A DNA stretch of 64,000 nucleotides from Siphonodentalium dalli (GCA_032622095.1 CP136064.1:5697512-5761511), one strand, 5' to 3'. Shown: positions 35,590 through 46,057, counted from the stretch's first letter. Notes: generated from the letters alone by a model not told the origin. Program-made: numbers and translations.

Positions 35590-35775
35590 TAGTTGTGTGA
35601 AAATTTTAACGTTATTGCACGCATTTGTCGTGAGGTAAAACTCGAATCTACAGTTCTCTTTTTACCGTCGCACCACAACAAACTCGCGCAATAATGTTAA
35701 CCAGTTCACCCACTTGTCACACACTTGTGTCGTTCTAATTATTATTTCATCCATTTTTTTCTTGCTCGTTTACAG

Positions 35776-35849
35776 TTATTGAAAACAATATAGAACAGGA
35801 AGAACATTCTAACAAATCGTCAGCCGATCTGAGAATACGGAAAACCCAG
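35776..35849 (+). CDS. Stx1: Syntaxin-1 exon (Hb end to Hc start)
   Basis: Internal coding exon of the same syntaxin-1 gene. Acceptor 'ctcgtttacag', donor GTGAGT. With the carried-over g it encodes V IENNIEQEEHSNKSS then ADLRIRKTQ, 25 codons ending in phase 0. It aligns with rat syntaxin-1A residues 95-119 (SIEQSIEQEE.. SSADLRIRKTQ), the loop between helices Hb and Hc and the start of Hc in the regulatory Habc domain, which folds back on the SNARE motif and binds Munc18. The SSADLRIRKTQ block is nearly invariant in syntaxin-1 proteins, which argues for an intact gene. The following intron (10099 nt) ends at the first of two alternative exons, both of which start in phase 0. Confidence 0.96.
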
Positions 35850-36194
35850 GTGAGTAAGATGGGTTATTATAACGTACAAATCAAATGTCTAATATTATCA
35901 GATGAAATATTCTTAACTCCAGAAACGACCAGATCGGTCCTAAAATAGCAGCTCTCAGGGCACGAAATGTTGGGTGAAAAGATTTTCCATTCGACGTAAT
36001 AGATTTCAGACTCAACCATAAAAAAAAACTGTCCATGTTCGGGAAAAATGTACAGATAAATATACCTAATATTTCGTGAGAAGTTCCAAATTCTAGGAAC
36101 TCATCATCAGATCACAAATAGAGTAAATGGTCTCTGAAATGCAGTAAGGTCAGGGTTCCTGTGTGGGCCCAGACCCCCGCCCGACCTGAGGCAC
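35850..36194. other. Intronic sequence with dispersed repeat fragment
   Basis: 35950-36165 resembles pieces of 21010-22080 ('cagactcaacc', 'gttccaaattctaggaactc'). Confidence 0.4.
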
Positions 36195-36198
36195 TTAA

Positions 36199-36721
36199 CC
36201 CTTTCAGTGCCAGGGGCCGATCTCATCGGCCCTAATTTACGGTCTGTAAAATCGGCCCTAAAAAAATAAAAAACATTTTTTTTATTTTTTAGATTTTTAA
36301 AAAATTATTAAAATTGTAAAAAATAATAACAAATGATGAAAAATTGTTAGGCCAATGCATTCTCTTATATATGCGAGGCGACCTATGGTCGACTCGCATA
36401 TATAAGAGAATGCATTGGCACAGGGTATATGGGTTGATACAAAAATCGGACCTGGCTAAACCTTCTATGACTGGAGCTTCCTGAAATTTTGCGAAAACCC
36501 TGTGCCAATGCATTCTGAGTTCTCTTATATATACGAGTCTCCAACAGGTAGCCTCGCATATATAAGAGAATACATTGGCCTAACACTATTTACCTTGATC
36601 TTGCAAGTCAGTGCATTCTCTTATATATGCGAGGCTCCCTATGGGGGACTTGCATATATAAGAGAATGACCTGGCACAGGATCTTAAATGCTGCACCAGC
36701 GCAGCTCCGGTCATGAGAGGG
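36199..36721. mobile_element. Chimeric B/C MITE with TTAA flanks
   Basis: The left end is family B (CCCTTTCAGTGCCAGGGGCC after TTAA at 36195-36198). The right end is family C ('gcgcagctccggtcatgaga', then GGG and TTAA at 36722-36725). In the middle the B right tip is missing: 'atcggacctggc' passes straight into 'ctatgactggagcttcctg' at about 36456, a family C end. Hairpin modules of the B type (GTCGACC loop) and C type (GTCTCC loop) are both present. Confidence 0.85.
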
Positions 36722-36880
36722 TTAAGGGTCATTAAGGGGACCTGTTCACAGGTCACCATAGTTTTTCTCTTAGCCCAAAATTGAATGCCCTGATTTCCGC
36801 TCCCTCGTATCTCAGATTATATATTATGCAAAGTTACTTTACTGTTGAATATTTTATGAGATGTTTCACTCAACAGTTAA

Positions 36881-37070
36881 TTGTATTTTATTGTACATCT
36901 GTTGGGGTGAGACTCATTAATTAATAAATTGTATTTTATTGTACATCTGTTGGTGTGAGACTCATTAATTAATTAATTGTATTTTATTGTACATCTGTTG
37001 GGGTGAGACTCATTAATTAATTAATTGTATTTTATTGTACATCTGTTGGGGTGAGACTCATTAATTAATT
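36881..37070. repeat. 48-bp tandem repeat, four copies
   Basis: GTATTTTATTGTACATCTGT starts at 36883, 36931, 36979 and 37027. The unit ends 'gagactcattaattaatt'. Confidence 0.96.
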
Positions 37071-38036
37071 GAATCACTGCCATTGAGTACGTAGAGGATC
37101 TACAACGAGTCCCCAGTTTATATCAGAACTTACAAAACGAGTCCATTAAATTTTGTCTTGACCGAGCCTTTGTAAATTCCGCTATAAACATGGGGATTAG
37201 TTGCAGCTTCTATTTATTACATGATCCAAAACCTCGACAAAATATACTTAAATCAACAAATGGGACGCGAAACTATAAGGCATGCGATGGCGTTTCACGT
37301 ACATGTAACTATGCATTGTTTGCCTATGTAAGTAAATAGTCCCAGATAAATAAAGACTCTTTGGCGCATTTAATGGCGTATATTTAATGACATAACTTTT
37401 AAAACTCTTCATTCATTATAGTTTATTCTAAAAATATTGGAAGCCATAGTATTTTGAGACGTTGCATATACGGAATGTAAACAGACGACCAACTGGAAGT
37501 CAAAAGTCACCTGGCACTATTTCATGTTATTAAACGAATGTTTAATATCACAATTTTTAGAATGGGTTTATTGAATGGAATAAGGGTAGGATCATGTAAT
37601 AAATATTATTTTATACCACACATTGAAATACATGTTGATGTCGCCATGAGTGATGACTTGCATTACATCAACAATTCGCTTCATGTGGTGCCCGAAGAAT
37701 TATTGATTTTACATTTGATTTATATCTCATATATTATAGGTTGTTATAGTATCAATGGAGGTCACAGTCAAGGGTGTGGAATAAATACAAAACACAACTT
37801 GTATCATAATCTCAATGTTTTAATTCAACTCGTTGCGGCTAGCACATACATGTAGTTACATTTCACTCGAGCTCTGTGCTCATGAAATATATCCTTGCGC
37901 TGTCAGCTGTCAGTCAATAAAAGATTATCGATTAAGATACACATTGTGTTTTTGATTTGAACATATTCTATGACTGACTTATTTAGTGGAGTTATCCCCT
38001 TTTTCGACTTAGAATTTTTTTGCAACATGCTTAAAA
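37071..38036. repeat. Intronic dispersed repeats
   Basis: 37085-37270 resembles 49440-49640 ('gatccaaaacctc', 'gtacttaaat'). 37735-37960 resembles 40180-40400 ('gttatagtatcaat', 'aataaatacaaaacacaact', 'aaatatatccttgcgctgt'). The 105-residue frame at 37538-37855 overlaps this repeat and is not credible as a gene. Confidence 0.6.
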
Positions 38037-38264
38037 CCCTTTGAGTGCCAGGGGCCGATCTAATCGGCACTAAACCTACACAATAAGTCTGTTAAAGAAT
38101 ATAATAAAATATATTAAAATTGTAACAAAAAATAAAAAAATATTGTTAGGCCAATTCATTCTCTTATATATGCGAGGTGACCTATGGTCGACTCGCATAT
38201 ATAAGAGAATGCATTGGCACAGGGTATATGGGTTGATACAAAAATCGACCTGGCACTCAAAGGG
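38037..38264 (+). mobile_element. Family B MITE (B5), 228 bp
   Basis: Left CCCTTTGAGTGCCAGG, right 'cctggcactcaaaggg' then TTAA at 38265-38268. The left flank is TTAAAA, so the left junction has two extra bases. One hairpin module. Confidence 0.88.
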
Positions 38265-39087
38265 TTAATTTTGTCCAAGCTTTTATTCCTACATTCTCCA
38301 GTAAATATTTTTTAAAACTTCGCACAAACATTTACCACTGTGCGATCTTGTGCAACTGGGATGATGAGCTCAATTGGACTTTTGTAGTAGAGTTATCCCC
38401 CTTTTTAGGTAATTAGATTATTTGACACTTTGATAGAACCATCACCCATGTGCATATAGAAAAATCATATAATTACATCACATTAGAAATATGATGCTGC
38501 AAATTGAATTTGAAGATTGAAATATATTTGATTGTTTAGAACTTTGACATTGCTATGATTTTGTATGCTGCTGTTGATTCAAATGATGACATTCCTCACA
38601 AGCTCCACATTTGCCTTGATGTCATCATCATTTTGTGACACCTCAGTAGTTGCTTCTTGAAAAGAACTTATTATGCCCCCACTTTTCATGGAAATAGAGG
38701 TTCGAAAAATTAGGGTATACGGAAATAACATTGTCCGTACATCCTGGGCATATATCTCAGGGTATCGGATCTGAATCAAATTTGTTACGGAGGTTCGCCA
38801 TCGTGGCTGCTTTCAAAAGAGGGGCAAATGACATTGTTTGCATTTTCTCATCTAGAGTTTTCATTCTTTGTTCATCTGGAAATATAGGTTGTCCATCCGG
38901 GGTAGATATCTCAGCAGTGGATTATCCAATCTCAATGAAATTTGGTTTCGATGTTCGTCTTTATGACTCTCACAATGATGTTTGCATTTTCCATTCTAGA
39001 GTTATCTTTCTTTGTTTATTTTAAAATTGGTTTCTTTCCTTCTCATGTTTATATTTGGCACTGTGGGGGTGCTAGCTAGTTGTTAGT
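38265..39087. repeat. Intronic dispersed repeat fragments
   Basis: 38690-39060 is a copy of the 'gagttatctttctttgttta' element also seen at 17010-17200 and 23360-23580, with its start 'gcccccacttttcatggaaa'. The 97-residue frame across it is not a gene. Confidence 0.55.
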
Positions 39088-39351
39088 CCCTTTCATGAAT
39101 GGAGCCTAAAGATCCTGTGCCAATACATTTTGTGAAAACCCTGTGCCAATGCACTCTCTTATATATGCGAGTCTCCCATAGGAAGCCTCGCATATATAAG
39201 AGAATGCACTGGATTACAAAGTCAATGTAAATATTGTTAGGTCAATGTATTCTGTCATATATGAGAGGCTGCCTATGGAGACTCGCATATATAAGAGAAT
39301 GCATTGGCACAGGGTATTCGCAGAATTTCAGGAAGCTCCAGTCATGGAAGG
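39088..39351. mobile_element. Family C MITE (C2)
   Basis: Ends CCCTTTCATGAATGGAGCC and 'gaagctccagtcatggaagg'. Two hairpin modules of the GTCTCCCATAGGAAGCC loop type. Flanks are no longer TTAA (TTAG on the left). Confidence 0.82.
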
Positions 39352-41170
39352 AATATTTGTTGGCAATCTCAGCTGTAATTGAAATTCAAAGATTTTTGGC
39401 AGTTAATGGAGAGTCTGATTGAGAAACTTCTAACTTCAAGCAGCAACAGACTGTGATATTCTGTATTGCGATTTTGTCCATTTAAGAACTGGATTTTGAT
39501 TTGCTTTGATTCCATGAGTAAAAGTTGGTCTGAAGTTTGTGTGGGACGGGAAGGACTAACTCGCATTCTCCATGAAACGCAACAACATCAACATCAATTT
39601 CTTATATTTACACTCAACTTGCTAATTAAAAGAGATAGTTTTGAATGATATTCCGATTGTAAGATGGAAGATGTGTCCATACAATATGAAATCAAGTTGG
39701 AGCCTGGGTGCGGCGTCACATGACACAATTTCAACCAACCAACATCCCCCACTCACATTCCACAGTGTGAATTAATGCATGTAGAGTGTATTGGTATGCA
39801 AACTTATAATCCATTGAAATACTCCACATAAGACCGATTGTCAATGGTTAGACAAATGTAGCAGCCTCATTTAATACTGACTAGAATATGGCATGTTTCG
39901 TGTCTCACTGTCAACCAAAGCAACCACTGTGGAATGTTGCACAGACTTTATTTGGAAATAGAACAAAGCTGTCTCAATACTGGATATTATTCCACACCTG
40001 TTGGTGTGAGGCTCATGCATTCAACGAAATCCCAGCCATTGTATACATATTGTTGTATATCATCAGTGGAATTCCGGAACTAATTCGAGTTGACGTTGTT
40101 GTTAATAATGATGATGTTACGTCAAAGATCGGCTTTGGGCACAGCACAGATAATTACCAATTTTTCATCAGACGTAATCCACAATAAAGGTAGTTATAGC
40201 ATCAATAGTAGTAACATTCATGGATTAAACTTATCCGACACAAGTGTGTGCAATAAATACAGAACACAACTTACTTCATAATCTAAATTCTTTTATCAAA
40301 CTCGTTGTGGACCGCCCATTGTCACATTTCACTCTAACTCCACCTTCGTGAAATATATCCTTGCGCTGTTGGCAACTCATTGATAACAGATTCTTGATGT
40401 TGTGTTCTGTCTAATTTAGTGTATCATGATGTATCGTGATTTATCTACCATTTCCTATGAAATTCCCTGATACAATGGGCGATAACGAATGGGCGATAAA
40501 AGCATCCGTATCGTTACTGCAGTTGCGATACAAGGCGCTCGTGACGTCGTTGACTGATCAAAATCATGAATGAACTGACGTCACATCAATCGCGTGAAAA
40601 ATCAAAACGACATTCCAACGTATATTCTTGCGTACTATAAACAAATAGTTCCAATGTTTTAACATTATTTGATTGCCTACCGGGTAACCATCACGGGTAT
40701 TATGGTATAACCCATCACAAGGGAACTAATATGTATGTGTTCAGTATGTATTATAAGTGTAAGAAATTGTGTCCATTGAATACATTTCCGTTAGGCATAT
40801 TCGCGTGAACAGGCAGGTTGTGAGAATTTAGCAAAGCGAGCTAATCGCGTGACACAGATACCTTTGCAGGTTGGGAGAATTTACTCAAGAAAGCGAATCA
40901 AGAAAACTTGCCTCGTCGCAATACATGAATCGTTACAAACATATTGTGTATATAACACATATGTATCGTATCATTGATCATGTATCGTTATTCGTGTCAT
41001 GATCATGTGTTTCGTTATAGCCCTGATTAAGATACTGTTGTGTTCTGTCTTTATATTTTCCCACCGAATGTTATAGTCTGTGGCTGCTTGACAGTAAAAT
41101 TAGAAGTTTTAATATCAATCTATACATGTACCTCACAATTATTCGTTTAGATGGGTCTCATCACTGGATT
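39352..41170. other. Long intronic stretch, mostly unrecognised
   Basis: 40180-40400 is the second copy of the repeat at 37735-37960. 40380-41010 is rich in 'atgtatcgt' and 'cgcgtga' phrases and may be an old DNA element, with no clear ends. No gene; the frames at 39888-40281 show no known motif. Confidence 0.4.
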
Positions 41171-41173
41171 GAA

Positions 41174-41385
41174 CCCTTTCAGTGCCAAGTCCGATTTTTG
41201 TATCAACCCATATTTCCTTGATCATTTTTCAAATTTATTGATTAAAATAATGTGATACATTGATGGAAAGAGCTCTATAGAGCTCAATCCATCAATGTAT
41301 CACATTATTATATAAATCAATAAATTTGAAAAATGATCAAGGAAATATGGGTTGATACAAAAATCGGACTTGGCACTGAAACGGG
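41174..41385. mobile_element. Family B-ended palindromic MITE with a different core (B6), 212 bp
   Basis: The ends CCCTTTCAGTGCCAAGTCCG and CGGACTTGGCACTGAAACGG-G are family B-like, with TTAA on the right (41386-41389) and TGAA on the left. The whole element is one long palindrome centred on 'agagctctatagagctc' near 41275, with arms containing 'caaatttattgatt' and 'tccttgatcatttttc'. The TTATATATGCGAG hairpin is absent. Confidence 0.88.
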
Positions 41386-41463
41386 TTAAACATGTCAGAT
41401 GTGAATGCTTTACTATTTATAGAATATTACAACATATTTTATTGCTATTCTATCATTTAAACC

Positions 41464-42760
41464 TTTCTATACTAAAGCATCATTGATGAGTAGTTATCTT
41501 TAGGAAATATTCAGATAATAAGTTAAACAAACCATAGGTTGTTTGTTGAACTTATTATCTAAACATTTCCCTCAATAAATAGGACTGCTTCTGTACTTTT
41601 ATTTATCTGTCGTATGCTGATATTACCTCTATGTCAATAATAGACCATTCCAATGTTACACTTTTTAACAAAAGGGAGAATCCATTTAATATAGAAAGGT
41701 TTACAAGACGTTTCTCCTGTATTTTTGGAAATAATGATGCAAAAGTTCTTCCAAAGATTTTTATAGAAATTTCACACTCAAGCAGGGGGGGGGGGGGGGT
41801 CGGAAAAAAATTGCAGGCACGTATGCTGATTTTTTACTTTCGACCCTTGTTGGGACCCACACACCCCCGCGTCCAATTTTGTTTCCGTTTTCGGCAGTTT
41901 TTTCCCGAAATTTTTGGACACCCACCCCCCTCTTTTAACACTAAAACAGAGATTTGCGGGGGGGGGGGGGGGGGGGGGGGGGACAGCTGTAAATGAATTT
42001 CTGTGCATACCATTAGTCATGGATGTTAACGTTGATATGTAGATAGGAACAAGTAATTTTGGGGTCATTCGGTCAAAAAAAACATGGGCTACAGGCTATA
42101 CTGTTTGTCTGATCATCATGAAATTTGTCATTTATGTTAATATTGACATATAGATGTGTTTTAAGCCAAACTCATTGCAAAAACAGTCATAAAGACTTGC
42201 AGGAAAAATATTTTTGAGTTGCGGAAAAATTTGTTTGTTGGTCCTATCGACCACCCACCCACCTCGGCATACGTGCCCGGAAAAAACTTTTTTCCACCCC
42301 CCTGACTCAAGAGGATAAATTAAAAAACTATCTCTATTGCTTTGAATTTAAAATTACCTGTTTCTATACTAAATGGATTCTCCCATCAGTTATAAAAGTA
42401 AACATTGGAAGGGTCTATTATTTATCTGGAGGGTTGTTCAGGAAATATGAGCAGACGACAGATAATAATTCAAAGTCGTTTGTTGAACTTATTGTCTGAA
42501 CATTTTATTTTGGATAACTACTCGTCATTCCTCACATGAACCCAAGCAGACGACAGTCATCGGTGCATCATTCTCTCAGTCTGGGGCTCCATAGAGGTGT
42601 CATCAAAAAGTGTTTAGTATAGAAATTGTTCCTTTATATAACATTCCTGTATGGAGCCTCACATGGACCCAAGCAGACGAGAGTCATCAGTGCATCATTC
42701 TCTCAGTCTGGGGCTCCATAGAGGTGTCATTAATGAATATTTAGTATAAAAAGGGTTAAT
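41464..42760. repeat. Large inverted-repeat (fold-back) element with inserts
   Basis: 'tgatgagtagttatcttta' (41485) and 'ataagttaaacaaac' are mirrored by 'gtttgttgaacttattgtct' and 'ggataactactcgtca' (42477-42525). 'ataatagaccattccaatgt' and 'agaatccatttaatatagaa' (41638-41697) are mirrored by 'tctatactaaatggattctc' and 'acattggaagggtctattat' (42363-42422). Another insertion lies in its centre. A 124-bp duplication ('cctcacatg', 'cagtctggggctccatagag') follows at 42532-42745. Confidence 0.75.
41783..42304. mobile_element. hAT-like insert with CAGGGG tips, 522 bp
   Basis: Tips CAGGGGGG and CCCCCCTG, with ACTCAAG on both sides (41776-41782 and 42305-42311). Sub-terminal 'ggaaaaaa' and 'ttttttcc' are also inverted. 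It contains two runs of G (41785 and 41957) and a partial copy (42000-42170) of the module that forms the array at 55.5-57.2 kb. Confidence 0.7.
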
Positions 42761-42770
42761 GTCTTAATTG

Positions 42771-43036
42771 ATTCAATTAACATGATTTATTTATAATCCA
42801 GGTATGTAGAGAGATTGCGGCTTCATCCGAAACACTTTTAATGCGACAATTGTTGAAATATTTATGATAACTCTGTCAAGAGTCTGTTATCTGTATAAGA
42901 TTACGTTGTTACCAAATTATTACATTAATATTTCACTATGATCAAAATAACTTTTTATATATTCATGATATCACTGTGATGTAGGATAATTGCCACAACT
43001 TGCTTTTAGAATTCTTAGAATAGTTTATTCACTTAA
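42771..43036. other. Intronic sequence without recognised features
   Basis: No repeat or coding signal seen. Confidence 0.35.
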
Positions 43037-43290
43037 CCTTTCATGACGGGGAGCTGCGCTGGTTCAGCACTAAAGATCCTGTGCCAGTGCATTCTCTTAT
43101 ATATGAGAGTCTCCCATAGGGAGTCTCGCATATATAAGAGATGCACTGGCTTACAAGGTCATGGTAAATATTGTTAGGCTAATGTATTTGCTTATATATG
43201 CAAGGCTCCCTATGGGAGACTCGCATGTATAAGAGAAAGCATTGTCACAAGGTTTTCGCAAAATTTCAGGAAACTCCCGTCATGGTATGG
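43037..43290. mobile_element. Family C MITE (C3), 254 bp
   Basis: TTAA at 43033-43036 and 43291-43294; ends CCTTTCATGACGGGGAGCTG and 'aaactcccgtcatggtatgg'. Two hairpin modules of the GTCTCCCATAGGGAG loop type. This copy shows that family C also targets TTAA. Confidence 0.9.
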
Positions 43291-43369
43291 TTAAATTTGT
43301 GCCAAGTAGTCGTAAACTCAGAAATATTTGTGTATTTAATTTGATATTTTCATTTGATCATAGTATGAT

Positions 43370-43465
43370 TGTTTGATCGCCACCTAACGGCACTGGTAGG
43401 GTCAGGTTACTATAGTATGATTGTTGGAACGCCACCTAATGGCACTGGTAGGGTCATGTTACTAT
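43370..43465. repeat. 46-bp tandem duplication
   Basis: 'cgccacctaacggcactggt' and 'cgccacctaatggcactggt', each with 'agggtca.gttactat', follow each other. Confidence 0.85.
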
Positions 43466-43469
43466 TATT

Positions 43470-43770
43470 CAGGTACACGAGAGTACATACACCAAATTCC
43501 ACGATTTACAATTAACATTATTCTTAACATGGAAATATGTATCAGCTGATGTATTAGTGATTTGGTCGAAATTTACAATAGTGCACATTTTGCATGTATC
43601 AGTACATAATATCACAGGGGGAGTTGTCAATATGCTTGTCTTTTTCCTTCCCACAAATTCTCCTTACCCTAAGACCGAGACCATATACAACAACTCTAGT
43701 TGTGTCTTCAATAACTTGCGATGCCTTTTGTAATCTTTTTCTTTCGCACAAATTCTCCTTACCCTAAGAC
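43470..43770 (-). pseudogene. Penelope-like element, inverted partial copy
   Basis: On the minus strand 43472-43655 matches 44568-44745 of the forward copy: TSILTTPPVILCTDTCKMC and NLVYVLSC. 43660-43770 mirrors 43771-43860 ('ttctccttaccctaagaccg' against 'cggtcttagggtaaggagaa'). The two pieces are joined head to head with the forward copy near 43771. Such inverted, truncated flanking copies are known for Penelope-like elements. Confidence 0.8.
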
Positions 43771-44900
43771 CGTTGTATATGGTCTCGGTCTTAGGGTAAG
43801 GAGAATTTGTGTGAAGGAAAAAGATTACAAAGGCATCGCAAGTTATTGAAGACACACTCAGAAGGAGCGGATATTGTTCGTATATCATCGAATGGGAACT
43901 GTTGAAGGTAGATAATGTTGAAAGGAAAGGCATTTTGGAACTTAACCCCTTCAGTGCCAGGGGCCGATCTCATCGGCCCTAATTTACGGTCTGTAAAATC
44001 GGCCCTAAAACAATAAAAAAATAAAAAAAAACATTTTTGGTTGAATTGTTTTGGGTATACTTAAGCATGCTATAGCGAATTTTAAAAAAACTGGATAAAA
44101 CCTTAGGAGCATGTTATAACTCAAAACTATTACCAAGTATTCATAGTAATAATTTTGATGCCCATGAAAAACGTAAGATTCCCTGGCACTAAACCTACAA
44201 AATAAGTCTGTTAAAGATTATAATAAAAAATTATTAAAATTGTAAAAAATTGTAAAAAATAATAACAAATGATGAAAAATTGTTAAGCCAATGCATTCTC
44301 TTATATAAGAGAATGCATTGGCACAGGGTATATGGATTGATACAAAAATCGGACCTGGCACTGAAAAGGTTAAAGCACACAAGAAATAGAAGTTTGAGCG
44401 AGTTCCCCTCGTAGCAACATACATGTATAACGAGTCCTTACCGGATATTGGTGGAATATGTAGAAAATATATGGACATTCTATACATGTCGGAGAGAATG
44501 AAACGGGTATTCGATTCACCACCACTTGTTGCGTGTCGACATGATAGGAATCTGGCAGACATTTTGGTGCACCAAAAGACGAGCATATTGACAACTCCCC
44601 CTGTGATATTATGTACTGACACATGCAAAATGTGCACTATTGTAAATTTCGACCAAATCACAAATACATCAGCTGATACATATTTCCATGTTAAGAATAA
44701 TGTTAATTGTAAATCACGGAATTTGGTGTATGTACTCTCGTGTAAAAAGTGTGAATGTGCGGTATATGTGGGGGAGACAGCTCTCGTAGAGGATTGAAGA
44801 ACACTCCCGGGACATAAGGCTGCATCCAGATAAGCCAGTTTACCACACTCCCGGAACATAAGGCTGCATCCAGATAAGCCAGTTTACCAACATTCTATTA
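43771..44900 (+). pseudogene. Penelope-like retroelement remnant: RT thumb, linker and GIY-YIG endonuclease start
   Basis: This remnant is split by a family B MITE at 43946-44369. Before the MITE, fragments YIIEWELLKV and ERKGILEL can be read. After it, a frame from 44385 reads YNESLPDIGGICRKYMDILY, then PPLVACRHDRNLADILV, a Cys-rich linker (LCTDTCKMC), and LVYVLSCKKCECAVYVGETA. The RxRNLxDILV block and the VYV...YVGET pattern are typical of the RT C-terminus and GIY-YIG domain of Penelope-like elements. Frameshifts occur before the MITE, after it (near 44398) and after GETA, where EHSRDIRLH continues in another frame. A 46-bp tandem duplication (44806-44896) lies within the endonuclease. The copy is dead. 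Confidence 0.85.
43946..44369 (+). mobile_element. Family B MITE (B7) inside the Penelope-like remnant, 424 bp
   Basis: TTAA at 43942-43945 and 44370-44373; left CCCCTTCAGTGCCAGGGGCC, right 'cctggcactgaaaagg'. It shares the long-form interior with B3. Its hairpin is reduced to a perfect 36-nt palindrome made of the outer stem only (GCCAATGCATTCTCTTAT and its complement, 44286-44321). Confidence 0.9.
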
Positions 44901-44934
44901 AGGACATGATTGTTTCGGTGGTAGAGATAGTCAG

Positions 44935-44935
<1 letters not shown>

Positions 44936-44986
<51 letters not shown>
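44936..44986. repeat. Poly-G tract, about 50 nt
   Basis: An uninterrupted G run directly after the Penelope-like endonuclease fragment. The length is likely unreliable in an assembly. Confidence 0.95.
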
Positions 44987-45200
44987 AGCAACATAGACTT
45001 ATAAAAGAGAATTCATGGATTTAAAAACCCGACACACGAAATGGCAGAGGGTTCAATTCCCGTGCCAGTGTGATTACGCCATTGTTCAACCGATTGTCAT
45101 TTAGATAAGTAATCTTGTAACATGTAGCCGAAAGTGTATTTTGGATCATCACTGAGGAAGGCCTGTGGCCAAAAGATTTGATATTGAGCAGCTATTATAT
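44987..45200 (+). other. Likely Penelope-like 3' region
   Basis: It continues after the poly-G with 'gggttcaattcccgtgccag' and, at 45151-45180, 'actgaggaaggcctgtggcc' then 'aaaagattt'. This resembles the ACTGAGGAAGGCC.GTGGCCGAAA phrase common at 3' ends of such elements; see findings for a weak hammerhead-ribozyme reading. Confidence 0.45.
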
Positions 45201-45408
45201 ATTAAATGCTGAATTTCATTTATATTTGGTATGTGGATCTTTCACAACAATATCTCGATCAAGTTCGAAAATAAGTTTTGTCCGATTTCTTTTACCCTTA
45301 CGGCCCTTAGTTTGTATATTTTTTTAAAAGCAATTTTAGGAAATTTTATGTCCATTATCGCGATAACTTGTTTGTAACTGTTCTGTCTGTTCATTGGTTC
45401 CTGATTAA

Positions 45409-45801
45409 CCCTTTACCCAACAAACCGGCCAAAACCGGCCAAATAAAGCTTCAACAGCCTAAAATATCTTCGGTCTGTCTCAATAGAACCATACAAATAT
45501 GGATATCATTGGAACCGGCTCCTTGACCACATTGTGATAGTTACAGTTATGCCCTGTGCCAATGCATTTTCTTATATATGCGAGTCGACCATAGGTCGCC
45601 TCGCATATATAAGAGAATGCATTGGCCTAAAAAAATATCTTTTTTTAACACTTTTTACCATTTTTTCTTACATTCTTTAACAATTTTATAATTTTTAATG
45701 TGTTAAGCCAATGCATTCTCTTATATATGCGAGGCGACCTATGGTCGACTCGCATATATAAGAGAATGCATTGGCACAGGGCCCTTCTGTTGGGTAAAGG
45801 G
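45409..45801 (-). mobile_element. Family A MITE (A5), 393 bp
   Basis: TTAA at 45405-45408 and 45802-45805. Reverse orientation, both hairpins present. It is the last mobile element before the alternative exons; 148 bp separate it from exon A. Confidence 0.93.
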
Positions 45802-45948
45802 TTAAAAACTGGAACTTTCTAGTCATAGTAGCCTGATCCTATCAGAACTTAATTAAAACCAAATTGTTAAATATGACTCAACTTGTTTGATCCGAATATA
45901 ATATGACTGTTATTTTCTCCAACTAAACAATGTTATGTATTTTTGTAG

Positions 45949-46057
45949 TACTCGACTATATCTCGTAAATTTATCGAAGTTATGACAGAATACAATCAGC
46001 AACAAATCAATTATCGAGACGGCTGCCTAAATCGCATTAAACGGCAAATGGAGATTA
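45949..46057 (+). CDS. Stx1: Syntaxin-1 alternative exon A (helix Hc)
   Basis: First of two tandem versions of the Hc exon. Acceptor 'ttatgtatttttgtag', donor GTAAGC, 109 nt, phase 0 in and phase 1 out. It encodes [19 protein letters not shown] and then [17 protein letters not shown], aligning with rat syntaxin-1A residues 120-155. The conserved core S-RKF-EVM--YN---YR--C--RI-RQ-EI is retained, including the cysteine equivalent to rat Cys145. It departs from the canonical protein at otherwise conserved places: E-R-C-K-G becomes D-G-C-L-N (rat 143-147) and Q becomes K (150). Its polypyrimidine tract is weaker than that of exon B. The uninterrupted frame, intact splice sites and conservative changes argue for a used alternative exon, not a pseudo-exon. 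Helix Hc takes part in the closed conformation and Munc18 contact, so the swap could tune regulation. Confidence 0.93.

Noticed and set aside
37538-37855. 105-residue ORF as a possible gene
   Set aside because: It overlaps a dispersed repeat with a second copy at about 40.2 kb, has no recognised domain and no splice or codon evidence.
39888-40187. 99-residue ORF
   Set aside because: Partly within the same dispersed repeat; no domain recognised.
45040-45080. tRNA B-box-like GGTTCAATTCCC as part of a tRNA or SINE
   Set aside because: No A box at the right distance, and only a poor T-stem; more likely part of the retroelement 3' region.
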